Notes under the pieces: model-generated
Seen by the model: the letters and a program-made list of their open reading frames with translations, nothing else
Databases searched by the model: none
Told to the model about the DNA's origin: nothing
Shown: in pieces, positions 33,360 through 45,835 of the stretch
Numbering within the stretch: position 1 is the first letter of the stretch
How the letters are laid out: each line of letters opens with the position of its first letter
NCBI GenBank assembly: GCA_019915135.1
Contig: JAHLMK010000001.1
Span: 1,922,001 to 1,986,000 of the forward strand
Reading direction: 5' to 3'
Source: Strobilurus pachycystidiatus
Lineage: Eukaryota; Basidiomycota; Agaricomycetes; Agaricales; Physalacriaceae
DNA length: 64,000 nt
Program-made: the position numbers and the translations under genes

Positions 33360-35357
33360 TCACCTCCTCCCTCGTTTACCTTTCCCTTTGCCTCGTACTG
33401 CGGGAGTGGGGACGGGGACGGGCACCGGAGCGGGAGCGGGTACGACAACAGGAGGAAGAACCGGGCTAGCCCCAGACAGTAGAGAAGAGAACTTTGACGT
33501 GAGCGCTTCCTTAGATGCAGATCCGGACCGTTTCTGGCGCCGGTGCGGAGGCGTGGTCAGCCCCGATTCACCCGACATGCCTGAGGACGTGGACGAGTCG
33601 TCGTCGAGCAATTCGTGGCTCGGAATGACGGGCGTGGGGCTGGACGGACCTGCCACAGGCAGAGATCCAGGATTGACTGCGGGCGTGAACCCAGATGGGA
33701 CGAATCCTGGCGGAAGGTCGGTTAGAATTCCAGGTTCAGGCGGATGTATCATGGCGGGCGGGTCGGGAAGGGGGGAAGGCGTCGGCATGACCGCGTCAAA
33801 GGCGCTGAGCAGATGGCCCGTTGTGGCTGTAGTAACATCCGGTGGGCTGTTCGAGACTGATCGCGACTATCGATAGATAGATGAAAATTAGCAGAAGATG
33901 AGAAATATGGGCGGATAACACGTACCGGGGCTTGAACGGTCATCGTGATGTTATCGTTGCTATCGCTCTCTTCGACTTCGGAATCAGTATCGGAATCGGG
34001 AGGAGGAAGCGTCGTGTGGCGCGTCGGGGAGTCGGGATCAAACCCAGCACCGCGAGCCGATATCGGCATATTCAATGTCGTGTGCGAGGGATAGTGCCGG
34101 AGTTGCGGCGCGGGGACGGGAGTTGGGACTGGTGCAGGAGCAGGAGCATAAGACACCTCTGGTGCACGTCTGGACATACTGGTACTAGGCCGGCTAGCGC
34201 TAGCACTGGGACGGTTGTTGAGAATACCGTACTGGGACATTGTCGAAGAGGAACTGGTGGAGTCAGAGCTTCCTCGAGATCGAGATGGGACACGTGAAAT
34301 GGGAGGTGGGACTCGTAAAATGGGTTCGTTAGCATCTTCGTGAATAACAGGGAGAGGGGGGACCGCTTGAAAACTAGGTGGGGCCGGCGCCGTGTTTGGG
34401 GTAGGCTCTGGAGGCGGAGCGGGAGTGGGAACGGGAATGGGGACTGAATAAGAACGCGTCGACGGCGGCGCAGAATACGGTTGAGGTGTCGGGAATGACT
34501 GCGACCGCTGATGCATCGGGAACGGCTGCGCTGTTGGAAACGATTGTGCCGGTTGCGGTGTTGGGAATGACTGCGCCGGCTGAGGCATGGGGAAGCTTGA
34601 CGGCTGTGAAGGCTCTGGCATTGGGAAGCTGGAGGGTTGTGCTGGTTGAGGCATGGGGAATGACTGCTGGTTGTCGTACTGCAAAATTGGAGGTGGAGGC
34701 GCAGGCGCAGGCGTAGAGCTCTGTGGACGTGTGGGCGTATCATCGGCGTAGAGATCGTCCTCGTCCTCATCCTCCTCTGGTGTTTCAGGGCTGCTCGTGT
34801 CGACGCGAATGCTCTGGGCCGCCCTCGCCTGATTGAGTCCCTCCAGGATGCCCTGCCGCCTTCCCTCCTCGCGTGCAACGACCACCTCCCTCTCTTCTCG
34901 CAACTGATAAACCTGTTGTTTGAAATCGCGCGCTTCCTCCTCGGCAACGTTTCTCTGCTGCTCAACCACGCGTATCACATCTAGGGCATTAGAAAGGTCG
35001 CGCTTGGCCTTTTGCAGTCCTTCCTGGTATGCTCTGCATCAGATATATGATCACTTGTCGTGACTCCGAAAGACTTTGAACATACTGCAACTCCGTCTTC
35101 CACTTGGTCGCCTCCTGCAGCGCCGCCGTCTTCTGCCCATGCAGAACATGGAAGCGCTTGATGACCTCTTTCACGTCCTCTTCGGCGCCATCGCCACGCA
35201 GCTTCTCGCGGTGCAGCGCAAGACGGAGCTCTTGGATCTCGCGCTCCTTCTCGTGGATGATCCCTATGGCCTGCAGCGTGATCTGGCTGGCTTTCGCGTT
35301 CCCGGAGGACGACTTGCGCTTAGAACTGCGCGTCGACATGTCCCCGAGGCTCGCCAT
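33360..35357 (-). CDS. Coiled-coil protein with long proline-rich low-complexity region
   Basis: ATG 35357 (MASLGDMSTRSSKRKSSSGN). An N-terminal coiled coil of about 150 residues (IHEKEREIQELRLALHREKL, EEARDFKQQVYQLREEREV) spans a spliced junction near 35080-35040 that restores QAYQEGLQKAKRDLSNALDV. A Pro/Gln/Ser/Ala-rich stretch with imperfect FPMPQPAQ repeats follows, then an acidic patch (DSDTDSEVEESDSND). A further intron near 33925-33870 leads to the last exon, which ends in a basic tail RGKGKGKRGRR. About 610 aa. No catalytic or named domain is visible; scaffold or nuclear roles are guesses. Confidence 0.7.
34475..34666 (-). repeat. Imperfect short tandem repeats coding FPMPQPAQ-like units
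   Basis: About seven degenerate 8-12 residue units (FPMPQPAQPSS, FPMPEPSQPSS, FPMPQPAQS, FPTPQPAQS and so on) inside the coiled-coil protein gene. Length is likely to vary between strains. Confidence 0.65.
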
Positions 35358-35689
35358 CTTGTCGATTCGCGGTGGGATGGGGACTGGCGCCGAGTCAGTG
35401 TGGGCACCCGCAGACGTGCCTGCTACTGCCTTCGCTATTCAGTGAGCCCTACTAGCCGTGTAGACAGACCTACCAACATAGCCAGTGTTCATCAAGACGG
35501 TAGGTTGGAAAGTCGCATTCCAATCAGCCTCGTTGCATCAGGGTCTAAATCAACCATGTAAGTTACGTAACAGTCAAGTTCACTCTGGATTTTGCAAGTC
35601 GTCCGAAATGAGATGCATGGATACATTGTAGTAGATGTCCCTAGTGTCTACAATATAATCTACAACACAGGCCCCATTTAGAAATACAA
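35358..35689. other. Intergenic region between IMPDH end and coiled-coil gene start
   Basis: Promoter of the coiled-coil gene and 3' flank of IMPDH. No gene is seen. Confidence 0.5.
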
Positions 35690-37625
35690 TCACGCATTAG
35701 CAAAGAGCCTCTTGGTGTAAGAGTTCAGGCCATGCACTCCGCCCTCCATCTGCGCACTCGCTGTACGCAACTCAAAGCGCACCTTGCCAGACTGGACGCC
35801 CTCCCGAAGCTCAGATACACTCCTCACACCAAGATCCTGGAAAGAGTGCTGCACCCCAACATGCAGGTACGGCAAGAACGCCTTCACGCTGCCTTTGTCC
35901 TGCACATCGCCACTGACACCCTGAGCCACCTTTACCGCGCTGCTCTCGGAGAAGTAGCGCGAGGTCGCGGCGTTCTCAAGAGTCGAAGACTTCTTGGGGG
36001 CAGGGTATTTGCTGGAGCTCGACGCAGACGCGCCGTTGACCTTGGTCGACGCCGGAGGCGAAGACTTGCCCTGTTCCATCGCCTCCAAACTGCCCATACC
36101 ACGGTAGGCCTTGACGCGCTTGCCTTCGTGATAGAAGTATTCACCAGGCGCCTCCTCCGTTCCAGCCAAAAGCCCACCCATCATCACACCACCGGCACCG
36201 AGGGACAGAGCCTTGACGATGTGGCCAATGTTCCCGACACCACCATCGGCGATGACCGGAACGCCAAACTTGTTCGCGAACTCGGCCACGGCGAACACGG
36301 CAGTCGCCTGGGGGCGTCCGACGGCCATGACCTCCTGGGTGATGCAGATGGATCCCGAACCCATACCGATTCGGATCGCGTCAGCACCTGCGGCGATGAG
36401 CGAGGCGGCTTGTTCCCGCGTCACAACGTTGCCAGCAATGACCTCGAGTTTGGGATGGGTAGACTTGATGTGCTCGATCATCTCAATCTGGAAGATGGAG
36501 TTTCCTTGCGACGAATCGACGACAACGATATCCAGGCCGGCCTCAACGAGGAGTGCGAGACGCTCCTTGTCGGACGGTCGCGTGCCAACAGCTGCGGCTG
36601 CGTAAAGCTGCTTGGTGACTGGATCCTTGGACGCGAGAGGGTACGATTGGTTCTTGAGAAGATCTGAGCGGGCGAGGAGGGAGACGAGGCGGCCTTGAGG
36701 GTCGACGATGGGAAGCTTTCCCTTTTTGGAGTCACGCAGAATGTCGTTCGCCTCTGTCAAGGTGATGCCTTGAGCAGCGGTGATAAGCTCGGTCGTCATG
36801 ACCTCCGACAGAGGCGTGGCGGGGTCGCGGAACTGAACGTCGCGAGAGGTAACGATGCCGACAAGCTTGCCTCCCAAAGCACCGGAATCTAGGATAGCAA
36901 GTTAGCAGGATGCTTGGATGACAGACCAGGACAAGGGTTCAGATAGAATTATAGAAGTATCCGCAAATCACGCATCGTTAGACGCGTTCAAACTCGGAAG
37001 AACGAAGGTTATAATGGATATGTCTCATCACGAGAGGTGGATGAAGTCGAGACTCACCGGTGATGGGGATGCCGCAGAATCCGAGCCGGGCCTTGATGTC
37101 AAGGACATCCTCGACGAGGTTGGTAGGGGAGAGGACGATGGGGTCGGTGATGAAGCCGTTCTCGTGCCTCTTGACCGCGCGCACCATGGCGGCCTGCGAC
37201 TCTGGCGTCTGGTTGTGGTGGATGACACCGAGACCGCCCAGGAGCTGAGCAAGCAAGTCAGGGCCGGTCGGTGGTCCATGTCGTTCGCTGACTCACCGCC
37301 ATGGCTATCGCCATCTCGCCCTCCGTAACGGTGTCCATGGGACTACTGAGGAAGGGCGTTTTGAGAGTGACATTGCGGGTGATGCGGCTCTCCGTGAGCA
37401 CGACGTCGGCGGGAAACTCGATTTTTCCTGGGAGGAGGCTGAAGAAAAAATGAGAAAATTTCTTACCGAGTGAAGCGGAAATACGCACAGGAAATCGTTG
37501 TAGGTGAGGCCGCCGTGGACTTGGGAGTCCATGAGGTCGGTCACGGAGAGCCCATCGGAGCGGGGGTAGCTCTTGAGGTGTTCAAGCGCAGTGCTGGCGT
37601 CGAGGAAGGAGGTTTGGGATGGCAT
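35690..37625 (-). CDS. Inosine-5'-monophosphate dehydrogenase
   Basis: Oxidises IMP to XMP with NAD+, the rate-limiting step of guanine nucleotide synthesis, in the cytosol. ATG 37625 ([20 protein letters not shown]), four exons, about 535 aa. Visible: GLTYNDFL joined to [48 protein letters not shown]; two CBS domains ([20 protein letters not shown] to [19 protein letters not shown]); the NAD/IMP site [10 protein letters not shown]; the active-site loop [20 protein letters not shown] with the catalytic Cys; and the flap [13 protein letters not shown]. It ends KRLFANA with TGA at 35690-35692. It lies 165 bp behind the transhydrogenase stop on the same strand, and a strong TATA box sits at 37664-37671. 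Confidence 0.96.
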
Positions 37626-37663
37626 ATGGGCGGAAGTGCCAAAATTTTTGATGGCGCCTGGTG

Positions 37664-37671
37664 CTTTTATA
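37664..37671 (-). promoter_or_regulatory. TATA box of the IMPDH gene
   Basis: TATAAAAG on the minus strand, 39 bp upstream of the IMPDH ATG. It lies inside the 165 bp gap after the transhydrogenase stop, so promoter and upstream 3' UTR overlap. Confidence 0.6.
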
Positions 37672-37790
37672 CCACTGACAAATTCGCTGACGCATGGCGA
37701 TATGACTCATATATCTCGCTCACACATGGCTTGCACATTCGAGAAAATAAATATGATATGTATACATTGTTCGAAAGATGGTAAGTACAT

Positions 37791-40700
37791 TTACTTTCGC
37801 GCTTCCAAGCCGCGTTTTATCGCTAGTACGGTCAGCGTTTAGTATGCACCTCAGATTTGCAGAAGACATACCTTCGCAACTGTCCTTGGCGTCTCCGAAC
37901 AACATCTTCGTCCCCGGCATGTAGAACATCGGGTTTGGTACGTCCGCTACACGGAGGCAATCAGTCGAGCATCATATACAAAGACGTAAAACGCCCGCCT
38001 ACCATAGCCACTTGACATGCCACGCTTCATCACCACGACTTGTTTACTCTTCCACGCATGGAGCACTGGCATTCCCTGCGAGGACCATGCCTATCAGTAA
38101 ACACCCCTTCAGCGAAGACTAGAAACGTACCGCGATGGCGGAACCCTTCTCCAGCGCAATCGGGTTCACCGTATCATTGGCGCCGATGACCAATGTGACA
38201 TCGGTGTCCTTGAAATCTTCGTTGATCTCATCCATCTCAAGCACGACTGATGATGGCTTAGCGTCGCATCACCGCAAGAGTAGCGCACGTACTGTCATAC
38301 GGAACAGAGGCCTCGGCTAGCAGAACATTGCACTGCCCAGGCATACGTCCTGCAACAGGATGGATGGCAAACTACACCCAGGTACATCAGCATCGTGAAG
38401 ATAGACATGCGTGGATACACGTACTCGGACTTTGATATCCTTCTCTCTCAGCATTTTTACTATGTCCGAGATAGCATACTGAGCTTTCGCCACCGCCATG
38501 CCATACCCGACAACCTGGCATAGATATCAGACGCCAAGACGCCACACGCCAGTAATCGACCAACCAGGATGACGTTCTCCGAATTAGCCAGAGCATCAAC
38601 AACATCGTCCACGTTGGTTGTAGTGATAGCACCTTCCATCTTCGTTTCTTGGACAGGCGCTCCGCTGTCTCCGATACCACCAAACAACACATTTGTTAAG
38701 GACCGGTTCATCGCAACGCACTACATTTCTTGAGCTGACAGTGCTAGAAAAAAAAGCCATACGCACCATAATGTACGAGAGAATGGAACCGCTGACCCCA
38801 ATGAGAGAGCCGACAGTTGTCAACAGTGGGTTGTCCAACATGAAGCCTATTTCTCGTGTCTAGACATGGAAGAGCGGACGATGAATGAATGTACCTTCCG
38901 CCACCAAAGCAAAGCCAGAGTACGAATTCAGCACACAGATCACAACAGCTACACCGAATTCAAGCCACAATCTCAAGGTATGTGAAGACACTCACGCATA
39001 TCAGCACCACCTATAGCTGCAGTAGTCGTGACACCTTGCGCAAAGCTGAGCAATGTGCTCAATCCAAGATACGACGCCGCAACAGTCGGGGCACCAGCTG
39101 CCATGCTAACGAAACCGCCCTGTATGTCTCTGAGCGCAAGCGGGTTGTTCGCAACGCATGGGGCGTACCATACTCAACACGTTCGCCGCGAGTATCCCAC
39201 CATTGAAGAAATGTTTCCCGGGGAGTCTGAGCGGTTTGGACGACATTCGTCCTGCCAACTTCAAGAAAGCCACAATGGATCCGGTGAATGTGATTCCACC
39301 TAGCAAAAAGAACCCGCGTCAGAGACAGCGATGATCCTTTCATTAATAACATACCAATGACCAGGCCCAGATATGCGGTCACCAGATGAAGTGTGGTTGC
39401 ATGGTTGATGTCAGCCATAACGCTGGCAATGCTGGTCATCACAGCGGCCAAGCCGACAACGCTATGTAGCATTGCCACCTGCATCGCGTAAGAAGTCGAA
39501 GTCATATGAGAGGGCACCAAGAACTCGCCATCTGAGGTAGTTCCGTAGCCGTGATCCTCCTTCCAATAACCGTACCAATCAGACCTCCGATAGCCGCCAC
39601 TCCCGCAAACTGAGTGAGAACCGCAGGTGGGAAACCAACCGCGGCCAAAGACGCAAGAATACCGGACCCGACGCCCAAAACTCCCAGAGCGTTTCCTTGA
39701 CGTGCCGTTGCCTGCGATCCCAATCCAGATAGAGATCCAATGCAGAGAACACTACTGGCGAGATAACCGGCTTGGATGAGGCCGGCCGTGCCCGTGCTTG
39801 CTGCAGCCAAGAAGCCACCAGTGAACACTACAGCTGGGACGCCGTATAACCAAGAATACTCTGGCGGATCGGTGGGGCCTAGGGAACAAAAGTCAGAACG
39901 ACCGTGCGTCAAATCTACCTGCAGACTTACGCTTGAACATATCCAGCATTCGCTTTGTGATAATGAAACCTCCTGCAACATTGACACTGGCCAGAAGGAC
40001 CGATAGAGCACCCAAAGCCTGAGGGATCGTGCCGGGGAAATAACCCCCACCCATGACGAACAGTCCACCAATACCGACCATGCCAGAGATGGCGTTCGTC
40101 ACGGACATCAAAGGAGAATGTAACGCCGGTGCCACATTCCACACGACTCTGTAGCCCACCAAGCCAGCCAGACCGAACGTGAAGAAGTTGTCCATGAAGG
40201 CCGTACCAGTCGCTTTGCCGATACCCACAAGTCCACCCATTCCGGTAGTTATGAGTGCAACCTCCCGCGCTGACTTTTGGAATGGAGTGATGGCTTTGGT
40301 CTCGGTGATCTCATCCTTGGGGGTATCGGTGGGACGGGCGGTAACTGGAGGAGGAGGCAGAGCCCTGGGAACAGGTGGTAGAACCTCTCCTTCGTGTACG
40401 ACGATGGATCCACGGACGACCTCGTCTTCCAAGTCTATGCCAAAATTTTTGTCACCACCCAGAGACAAGAGGAACTTGGCAATATTGTTCGAGTAGAGAT
40501 TGGAAGACTGTGTCGGTAATCTAGATGGTAGATCGGTCCAACCTGACAGATCCCATTGATTTTACTTCATGAAGCGAGTCTAAAGCTTACCGATGACGGT
40601 GACGCCATTTACCGATACAACTTCTCCAGGTTGGGTTGCCGCGCAATTACCTCCAGTTTCTGCTGCAAGGTCGACAATTACAGAGCCGTGCTTCATTGCT

Positions 40701-42027
40701 GAAACCATTTCTTGAGTGATGAGCTTAGGCGCGGGTTTTCCGGGAATTAGGGCCTGTCATCACACCAGGTCAGACATTGTCAAAACGCGCATGAACAGTG
40801 GGTTTGTACCGTGGTGATGACAATGTCTACATCTTTGCATTGCTCCATGAACAAGGCCATTTCTGCTTCGATGAATTCCTTAGACATGACTTTTGCGTAC
40901 CCTCCTCCTCCGCCGCCCTCTTCTTTGATCGAGACCTCTAAGAATTCAGCGCCGAGTGACTGTACTTGTTCGCGAGCAGCCGAGCGTGTATCGAAACCTC
41001 TAACAATTGCACCGAGACGTTTAGCCTGTAGAGAGACGCGTCAAAGGCCAGATCGAAAACAAGATCGAGACGTCATACAGTAGTGATAGCGCTGAGGCCA
41101 GCAACACCGGCGCCAATAACCAGAACCTTTGCAGGCGGGATCTGAAAGATAGAGTGGTGAGTTTTGGAACAATTTGACACGCTTTGACGCGTACTTTTCT
41201 GCATAGAAGTTGTCAAAGAAGTTGCATGTGATAGAGCGGGATTCTCACCCAGCAGCAGTAACCTGACCCGTCATAAATCCACCAAAATGGTTAGATGCTT
41301 CAATGACGGCTTTATAACCTGAGATGTTCGCCATGGAACTAAAATGTGGTCAGACAGCTCGATGTTGTGAGATTCGCAACCCACCTCAAAACATCGAATA
41401 CTTGAGCACGAGAGATGCGAGGGATCATATCCATCTACGGAGATATGAGAACGAAATACCGTACTGCAACGATAATTGATAACATACGGCAAACACATTT
41501 GTCTTCTTGGCGGCAAGAGCGTCCACGGTAGCCTTGTTCTGAACCGGGTATACAAGTGAGATAGTTGTGCTCCCCTCCTTGACGATGTTCGTCTCATGTT
41601 CGAGTAGCGGAGGCCGCACTTTGAGCATGATATCGGCATTCCTGAACAGCTCTTCGCGCGATACGATTTTCGCTCCCGCGGCTGTATACGTCTCGTCCAG
41701 GAACTGCGCATTGAGACCCGCCTGCTGCTCAACGAGGACCTGGCCAAAACCCTTTTTCAAGAGCAGGGCCACGTTCGCGGGCGTCAGCGCCACGCGATGC
41801 TCGCCAGGATACATTTCGCGTGGGACGCCAACAGAGAGCGACTCATATGGGATGCCCGTCGATGCGTGTCGCCTTGCAAAAGACTCGAGGGTGCCTGTTG
41901 GCTGAGATCAGGACCATCATATCTACCCCGCACGGACGCTCTAACTGCACTTACCACACTTTGGCAGTCTAACCTGCACGGAGAATGCTCGGCATCGCAG
42001 GAGAGACGAGTGGGTGATGAACGGCAT
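37791..42027 (-). CDS. NNT: Proton-translocating NAD(P)+ transhydrogenase, mitochondrial
   Basis: Couples inner-membrane proton flow to hydride transfer from NADH to NADP+, supplying mitochondrial NADPH. Domain order is alpha then beta in one chain, as in animals. ATG 42027 ([20 protein letters not shown]) gives a basic amphipathic leader and splices into [14 protein letters not shown]. Domain [19 protein letters not shown] and [16 protein letters not shown], with a Gly-rich [17 protein letters not shown]. Domain II: many membrane helices between about 40250 and 38550. Domain [61 protein letters not shown] and [22 protein letters not shown] at 37791-37793. More than ten introns. The other ATG at 42166 is rejected because its frame stops before the first splice. 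Confidence 0.93.
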
Positions 42028-42455
42028 CCCCAGCAGCGGAGGGGACAGTCGTCGTGGTCGTCGTGTTCAGTGAAGAAGGACCGTAACAATCAACGTGGTC
42101 GACTGACCACCACGCCCAGACTGAACTAAAGAAGAACGAACGGGGACTTGACGTGATGGGAGTCATAATTCATTCTCAGGCATCCGCTGGCATCCGGTCC
42201 GCGACGACTTGCGGCAAAACGCGGCCCCCCACACTTTCCCCACATCCAATTTGATATCCAGATGATCTCATGACTTCAGATTGATTCTGAGGTTCAAATT
42301 GAAACAGGGTTCAAAAGTACGACAATCCACTCAGTGGATGAGAGGTGTATGACTCTATTAGATAACAAATACAAAGATCGAACGCTCGAAATGATGCCTG
42401 CGCATCAATCCAGAGCAATCGTCGCCAGTTACTTCGTTCGCCTTGCTATGACAGA
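42028..42455. other. Intergenic region upstream of the transhydrogenase gene
   Basis: Promoter of NNT and 3' flank of the aldolase gene. No gene is seen. Confidence 0.5.
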
Positions 42456-43707
42456 TTATGCCTTAGTTTTCCCACTGATCTCCCGCTCGACCTTGATGAT
42501 GTCCTGCGTATGTGGGTGATTCCACAAGGCCTCCGCAGCCGCAGCATCCAGAGCCACTAATGGTTTCCGGGGAAGACCACCGTAGCCGTAGAGCTTCTCA
42601 AGGAGGAACTTGGTGCCAGCGATTGAAGTTTTGGCGATGGTGAAATCGGCGCGCGCAACGATACCCTGCAGCTCCAAAGCTGCCGGTAGCAGTGAAGGAT
42701 CCTTGCGGGCAGCCTCCGCCAGAGCGAAGAGCTTCGCGATAGCGTGCTATCGTACACAGATCAGTTGACCATTAATTGGTGCTAGAGAAATATTTGAGAC
42801 GGACCGGTGCAACATTGCCAAGACCAGTGATGGCTCCGTGGGCATCAGCAAAGGTGGAAGGCACCAAAAAGTCGATGAAACCCCCCAGAACCAGGAACGG
42901 AGCAGTCTTCTTCGCTCTCGGGTAGTCCTGAGCGAACGCTGATCCAGATACGGACGCTGCAATCCTCGTGAGCTTGCCAACGTTGCCACACCTGTATACA
43001 CGGTAAGGCACAAGCCAAAAGAGACTAGAGGATGATACGAACGTCAGCTTGACTCCGCAAAGGTTGGGACTTTCCCTCGCAAGTTCCGTTATCAGATCAG
43101 AGTCAAGGTCGATACCCCCGCTCGCGCCAGGATCTGGGCCATGTATGAGCGAGGCGGACTCGACGGACGCTCAAATCACGTACAGTTGTAGATCATAACG
43201 GGGATAGGGCTCTTGGCTGCAACCTCAGTCCAGAAGGCCTTCAGTGCCGCCTTGTTGTTGGCGTAAGCACCCGCATAGTAGCCACTTGCGATCACGATGG
43301 CATAGTCCGCTCCAGCCGCGGCAGCCTCGCTAGTAAGTTCGATGGTCTCCCGAGTGCTTCCAGCACCGGTTCCGACAATGACCGGAGTCTCAGTGAACCC
43401 GGCGGCGTCGAGCGCCTTGCGAGCAGAGATGACAAGCGTTTTACGCTCTGCGTGCGAGAGGTGGTGGGCCTCACCCATGGACCCCGCGATGAGAGGGCCG
43501 ACGCCGGCCGACGCTACGCGGACGACGTGTGCCTGGAAGGACGGAATGTCTATGCGATATTAGAGCACGAACGGCAGCCATCAGGAGGGTGCTGGACTGA
43601 CCCAGATCCTCTGATTCAGGAAGGAAGAAGGTCGGGATCGGCGCATAAATGCCCGCAGACAAGGGGCGGGCAGTAGCGTGGGAACCGTTGACACCGTTGG
43701 CGGCCAT
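42456..43707 (-). CDS. Dihydrodipicolinate synthase/N-acetylneuraminate lyase family aldolase
   Basis: Class I aldolase that forms a Schiff base with a 2-oxo acid. ATG 43707 (MAANGVNGSHATARPLSAGI), four or five exons. Motifs: IYAPIPTFF; IAGSMGEAHHLSHAERKTL (GxxGE substrate loop); PVIVGTGAGSTRETIEL; PIPVMIYN joined to YPGASGGIDLD (catalytic Tyr); NLCGVKLT with the Schiff-base Lys; and LVLGGFIDFLVPSTFADAHG. It ends KVEREISGKTKA. Fungi make lysine by the aminoadipate route, so this is not lysine biosynthesis. Candidates are 4-hydroxy-2-oxoglutarate aldolase or the galacturonate-pathway L-threo-3-deoxy-hexulosonate aldolase; sequence alone does not decide. Confidence 0.88.
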
Positions 43708-44360
43708 TGCTGATAGAGTCGGGGGATTGGGGATGGGATGAAGAGCATCTCATCTCAGCACTTTTGATATATAAATGGCCGGGTAAGGGGTGGTCATTGG
43801 GATCGGACCGGTCATGCCGGACGGTTTTCCCGGACCGCTTCGGAAAATAGAAAGTCTTGATGGCGGCTGCCTCCAACTTGTGCGGCACGGTTCAGTGGTC
43901 TCCCGGGCTCCTTGAGCTTCGATAATGCATCAATGCACCCTCAAATACACAGTCTGTGTCCCACGGAATGCTCTCCCGGGGGCGTCGCAGCATTCCACGT
44001 GGCCAGCTGATACCCTTCCAATATTATGTTCAGGGAGCGCGGGGAGGCATGAGCACGGGAATGATAAAACACGGGAAAGAAATAGATCACCAGCGTGAGC
44101 TCCTGGACCATAATGTCCATTCCACTCGACTGCACGAGACACTGCTCCAGACGCGCGATGCGCGTTCTTCCTCCTCGGGCCGATCAGCTTCTCCGCCAGT
44201 CGTTTGCGAACGTTCTGCCGCATCGGAATCTGGATAATCGACAGAGCATCATGACGGCCGAACACGTTCAGTTAGAAGTAGACAGCGATACAAAGCCGTG
44301 ATTATAAGCAGGAAGTCAGTCTATTCAGAGTGGAAAACCACGGGATGCTCACAATGGATA
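43708..44360. other. Intergenic region upstream of the aldolase gene
   Basis: Minus-strand frames at 43930-44265 and 43941-44135 are open but have no family match and no good start. A decayed small gene is possible. Confidence 0.4.
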
Positions 44361-45525
44361 CTATTCCACTAAATGTAGACGCTCGATGACTTCTCTCTCC
44401 CATGAAAGCCAACCATCCTCGTCCGTCTCCCCTGAATCCTTCAATGCTTCCGAGAAAATCTCCCATGGCACACAGACCGCGTCGTCATCCTCTTCTCTCT
44501 CCTTGCCCAGTATGAATGGACCCTGGCGACTCCGTGTTAACGTTACTACGTGCCCCGAAGAATCAAGAGCATGGGCCAAGTCATGCACAATGGACCGCAC
44601 ATACGTCCCACCGGACACTTTCATTTTCAGCACAAAAGCAGTTGGTTTCTCTTCGGCTGCAACTGGCGCAGTCTCCGGCTCGTCCTTCACTTTGGCATCC
44701 TTGTCAACACTCTGCAATGTCTTCTCCAAAGCTGAACGTTCATCAGCGGAAAAGGTTTCGGTGGGGTAAGTGAAGTCGTGGTTCGTGCCAAGCCATTGCA
44801 CTAGCTCGAGACTGTACACAGTGACATTTCGGGGGGCGATGGGTCTAGGAAGCGCCATGCCCTTTCGCGCATATTCGTACAGTGGCCTGCCGTCCATCTT
44901 CAAGGCCGAAAATCTGATCGAGCTTGTCAGCTTCGCCCAGATGTACCGAAGCGGAAAAAGCATACATTGGAGGCGTCTGAGAGATCTCCCCCGTGAAAAG
45001 AGCAAGCTTGGCCTGGACAGCATCCTCGTCGACGTGTTTCCAAGGTGTCTTGCGCACAACCTTTCCTTCACTGTCGTAAGTGTCCGTTTCAGCGCCCAGA
45101 AGACAGGTCGTGATGTATTCCTGTCCCAGGCATCAGAGACGCGTGTATTTCGCGTGAAATGGCACCCGCCTTTGGGCCATCGAGTAGTGTAGTTAGCTGC
45201 TTCGTTCCTTTGCCTACTCCAATCACTGCGCAGGGCTGATTTCAACATCGACAAGTCAAAACGTTTGGAGGAAAGATTGCAATTTACCCAACACACCGTC
45301 AGCCAGCGGATCAAGTGTCCCGCCTTGTCCGACCTTGACATTTTTCTGCGCCCGTCTGCCCTTCATGCGGACCTTTTTGCCGAGCTTTTCTTCGTCTACG
45401 AAGAGTTTTGATTTGTTGATGAGGTTTTGGATGTCGTTCACGATGCTCATGGAGGTGGGCCCGGAGGGCTTCGCGATTCCAAAGAGCCCTGAGACCGGCA
45501 ACGCTGAGATGTTGGCCTTAGGCAT
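44361..45525 (-). CDS. PUS4: tRNA pseudouridine-55 synthase (TruB/Pus4 family)
   Basis: Converts U55 of the tRNA T-loop to pseudouridine, in nucleus and mitochondria in yeast. ATG 45525 (MPKANISALPVSGLFGIAKP). The family start is followed by KPSGPTSMSIVNDIQ and the catalytic VGQGGTLDPLADGVLG, with Asp as nucleophile. Two short introns follow. Then come LLGAETDT-type sequence and RKTPWKHVDEDAVQAKLALF, the FSALKMDGRPLYEYARKGMA motif, and VSGGTYVRSIVHDLAHALDS near the C-terminus. It ends WEREVIERLHLVE with TAG at 44361-44363. A spacer of about 60 residues before VLKMKVSGGTY is charged (VDKDAKVKDEPET), as in fungal Pus4. About 370 aa. Confidence 0.92.
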
Positions 45526-45835
45526 TGTTAACGAACGCGCAAGGCGTAAGAGGTGTGCCAGGGTGATGGATCAGAGCAGACTGTAAATAATCACAGTCAC
45601 AATACAATCCTTTCTTATACTCCATCAACCTCCATCAACGCGCACATACGCGCACTAACGCGAGTTTTACCAATACAGGTCTTCCCCTCGTGAAACCTAC
45701 AGTGAAGATGTTGGTTACAGTTTCCTCTATGTGCTTCCTCTTTGACATTGCACGACGACGCAAGGTAGGCATTCTAATCAACTCGATAGAGAAACAAGAT
45801 ACGGTAAAAATCATTGCTTGCATATTTGTCTACTA
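45526..45835. other. Intergenic region upstream of PUS4
   Basis: Promoter of PUS4 and 3' flank of the next F-box-like gene. It contains a short purine-poor repeat (CTCCATCAACCTCCATCAAC near 45620). No gene is seen. Confidence 0.5.

Noticed and set aside
35732..36667. 311-codon plus-strand frame
   Set aside because: It is the antisense shadow of the IMPDH coding sequence, with Arg/Leu/His-rich composition typical of reverse frames in GC-rich genes.
42028..42166. Upstream ATG (42166) for the transhydrogenase
   Set aside because: Its frame ends in a stop before the first splice site. Only the ATG at 42027 splices in phase into the conserved N-terminus and yields a leader peptide.
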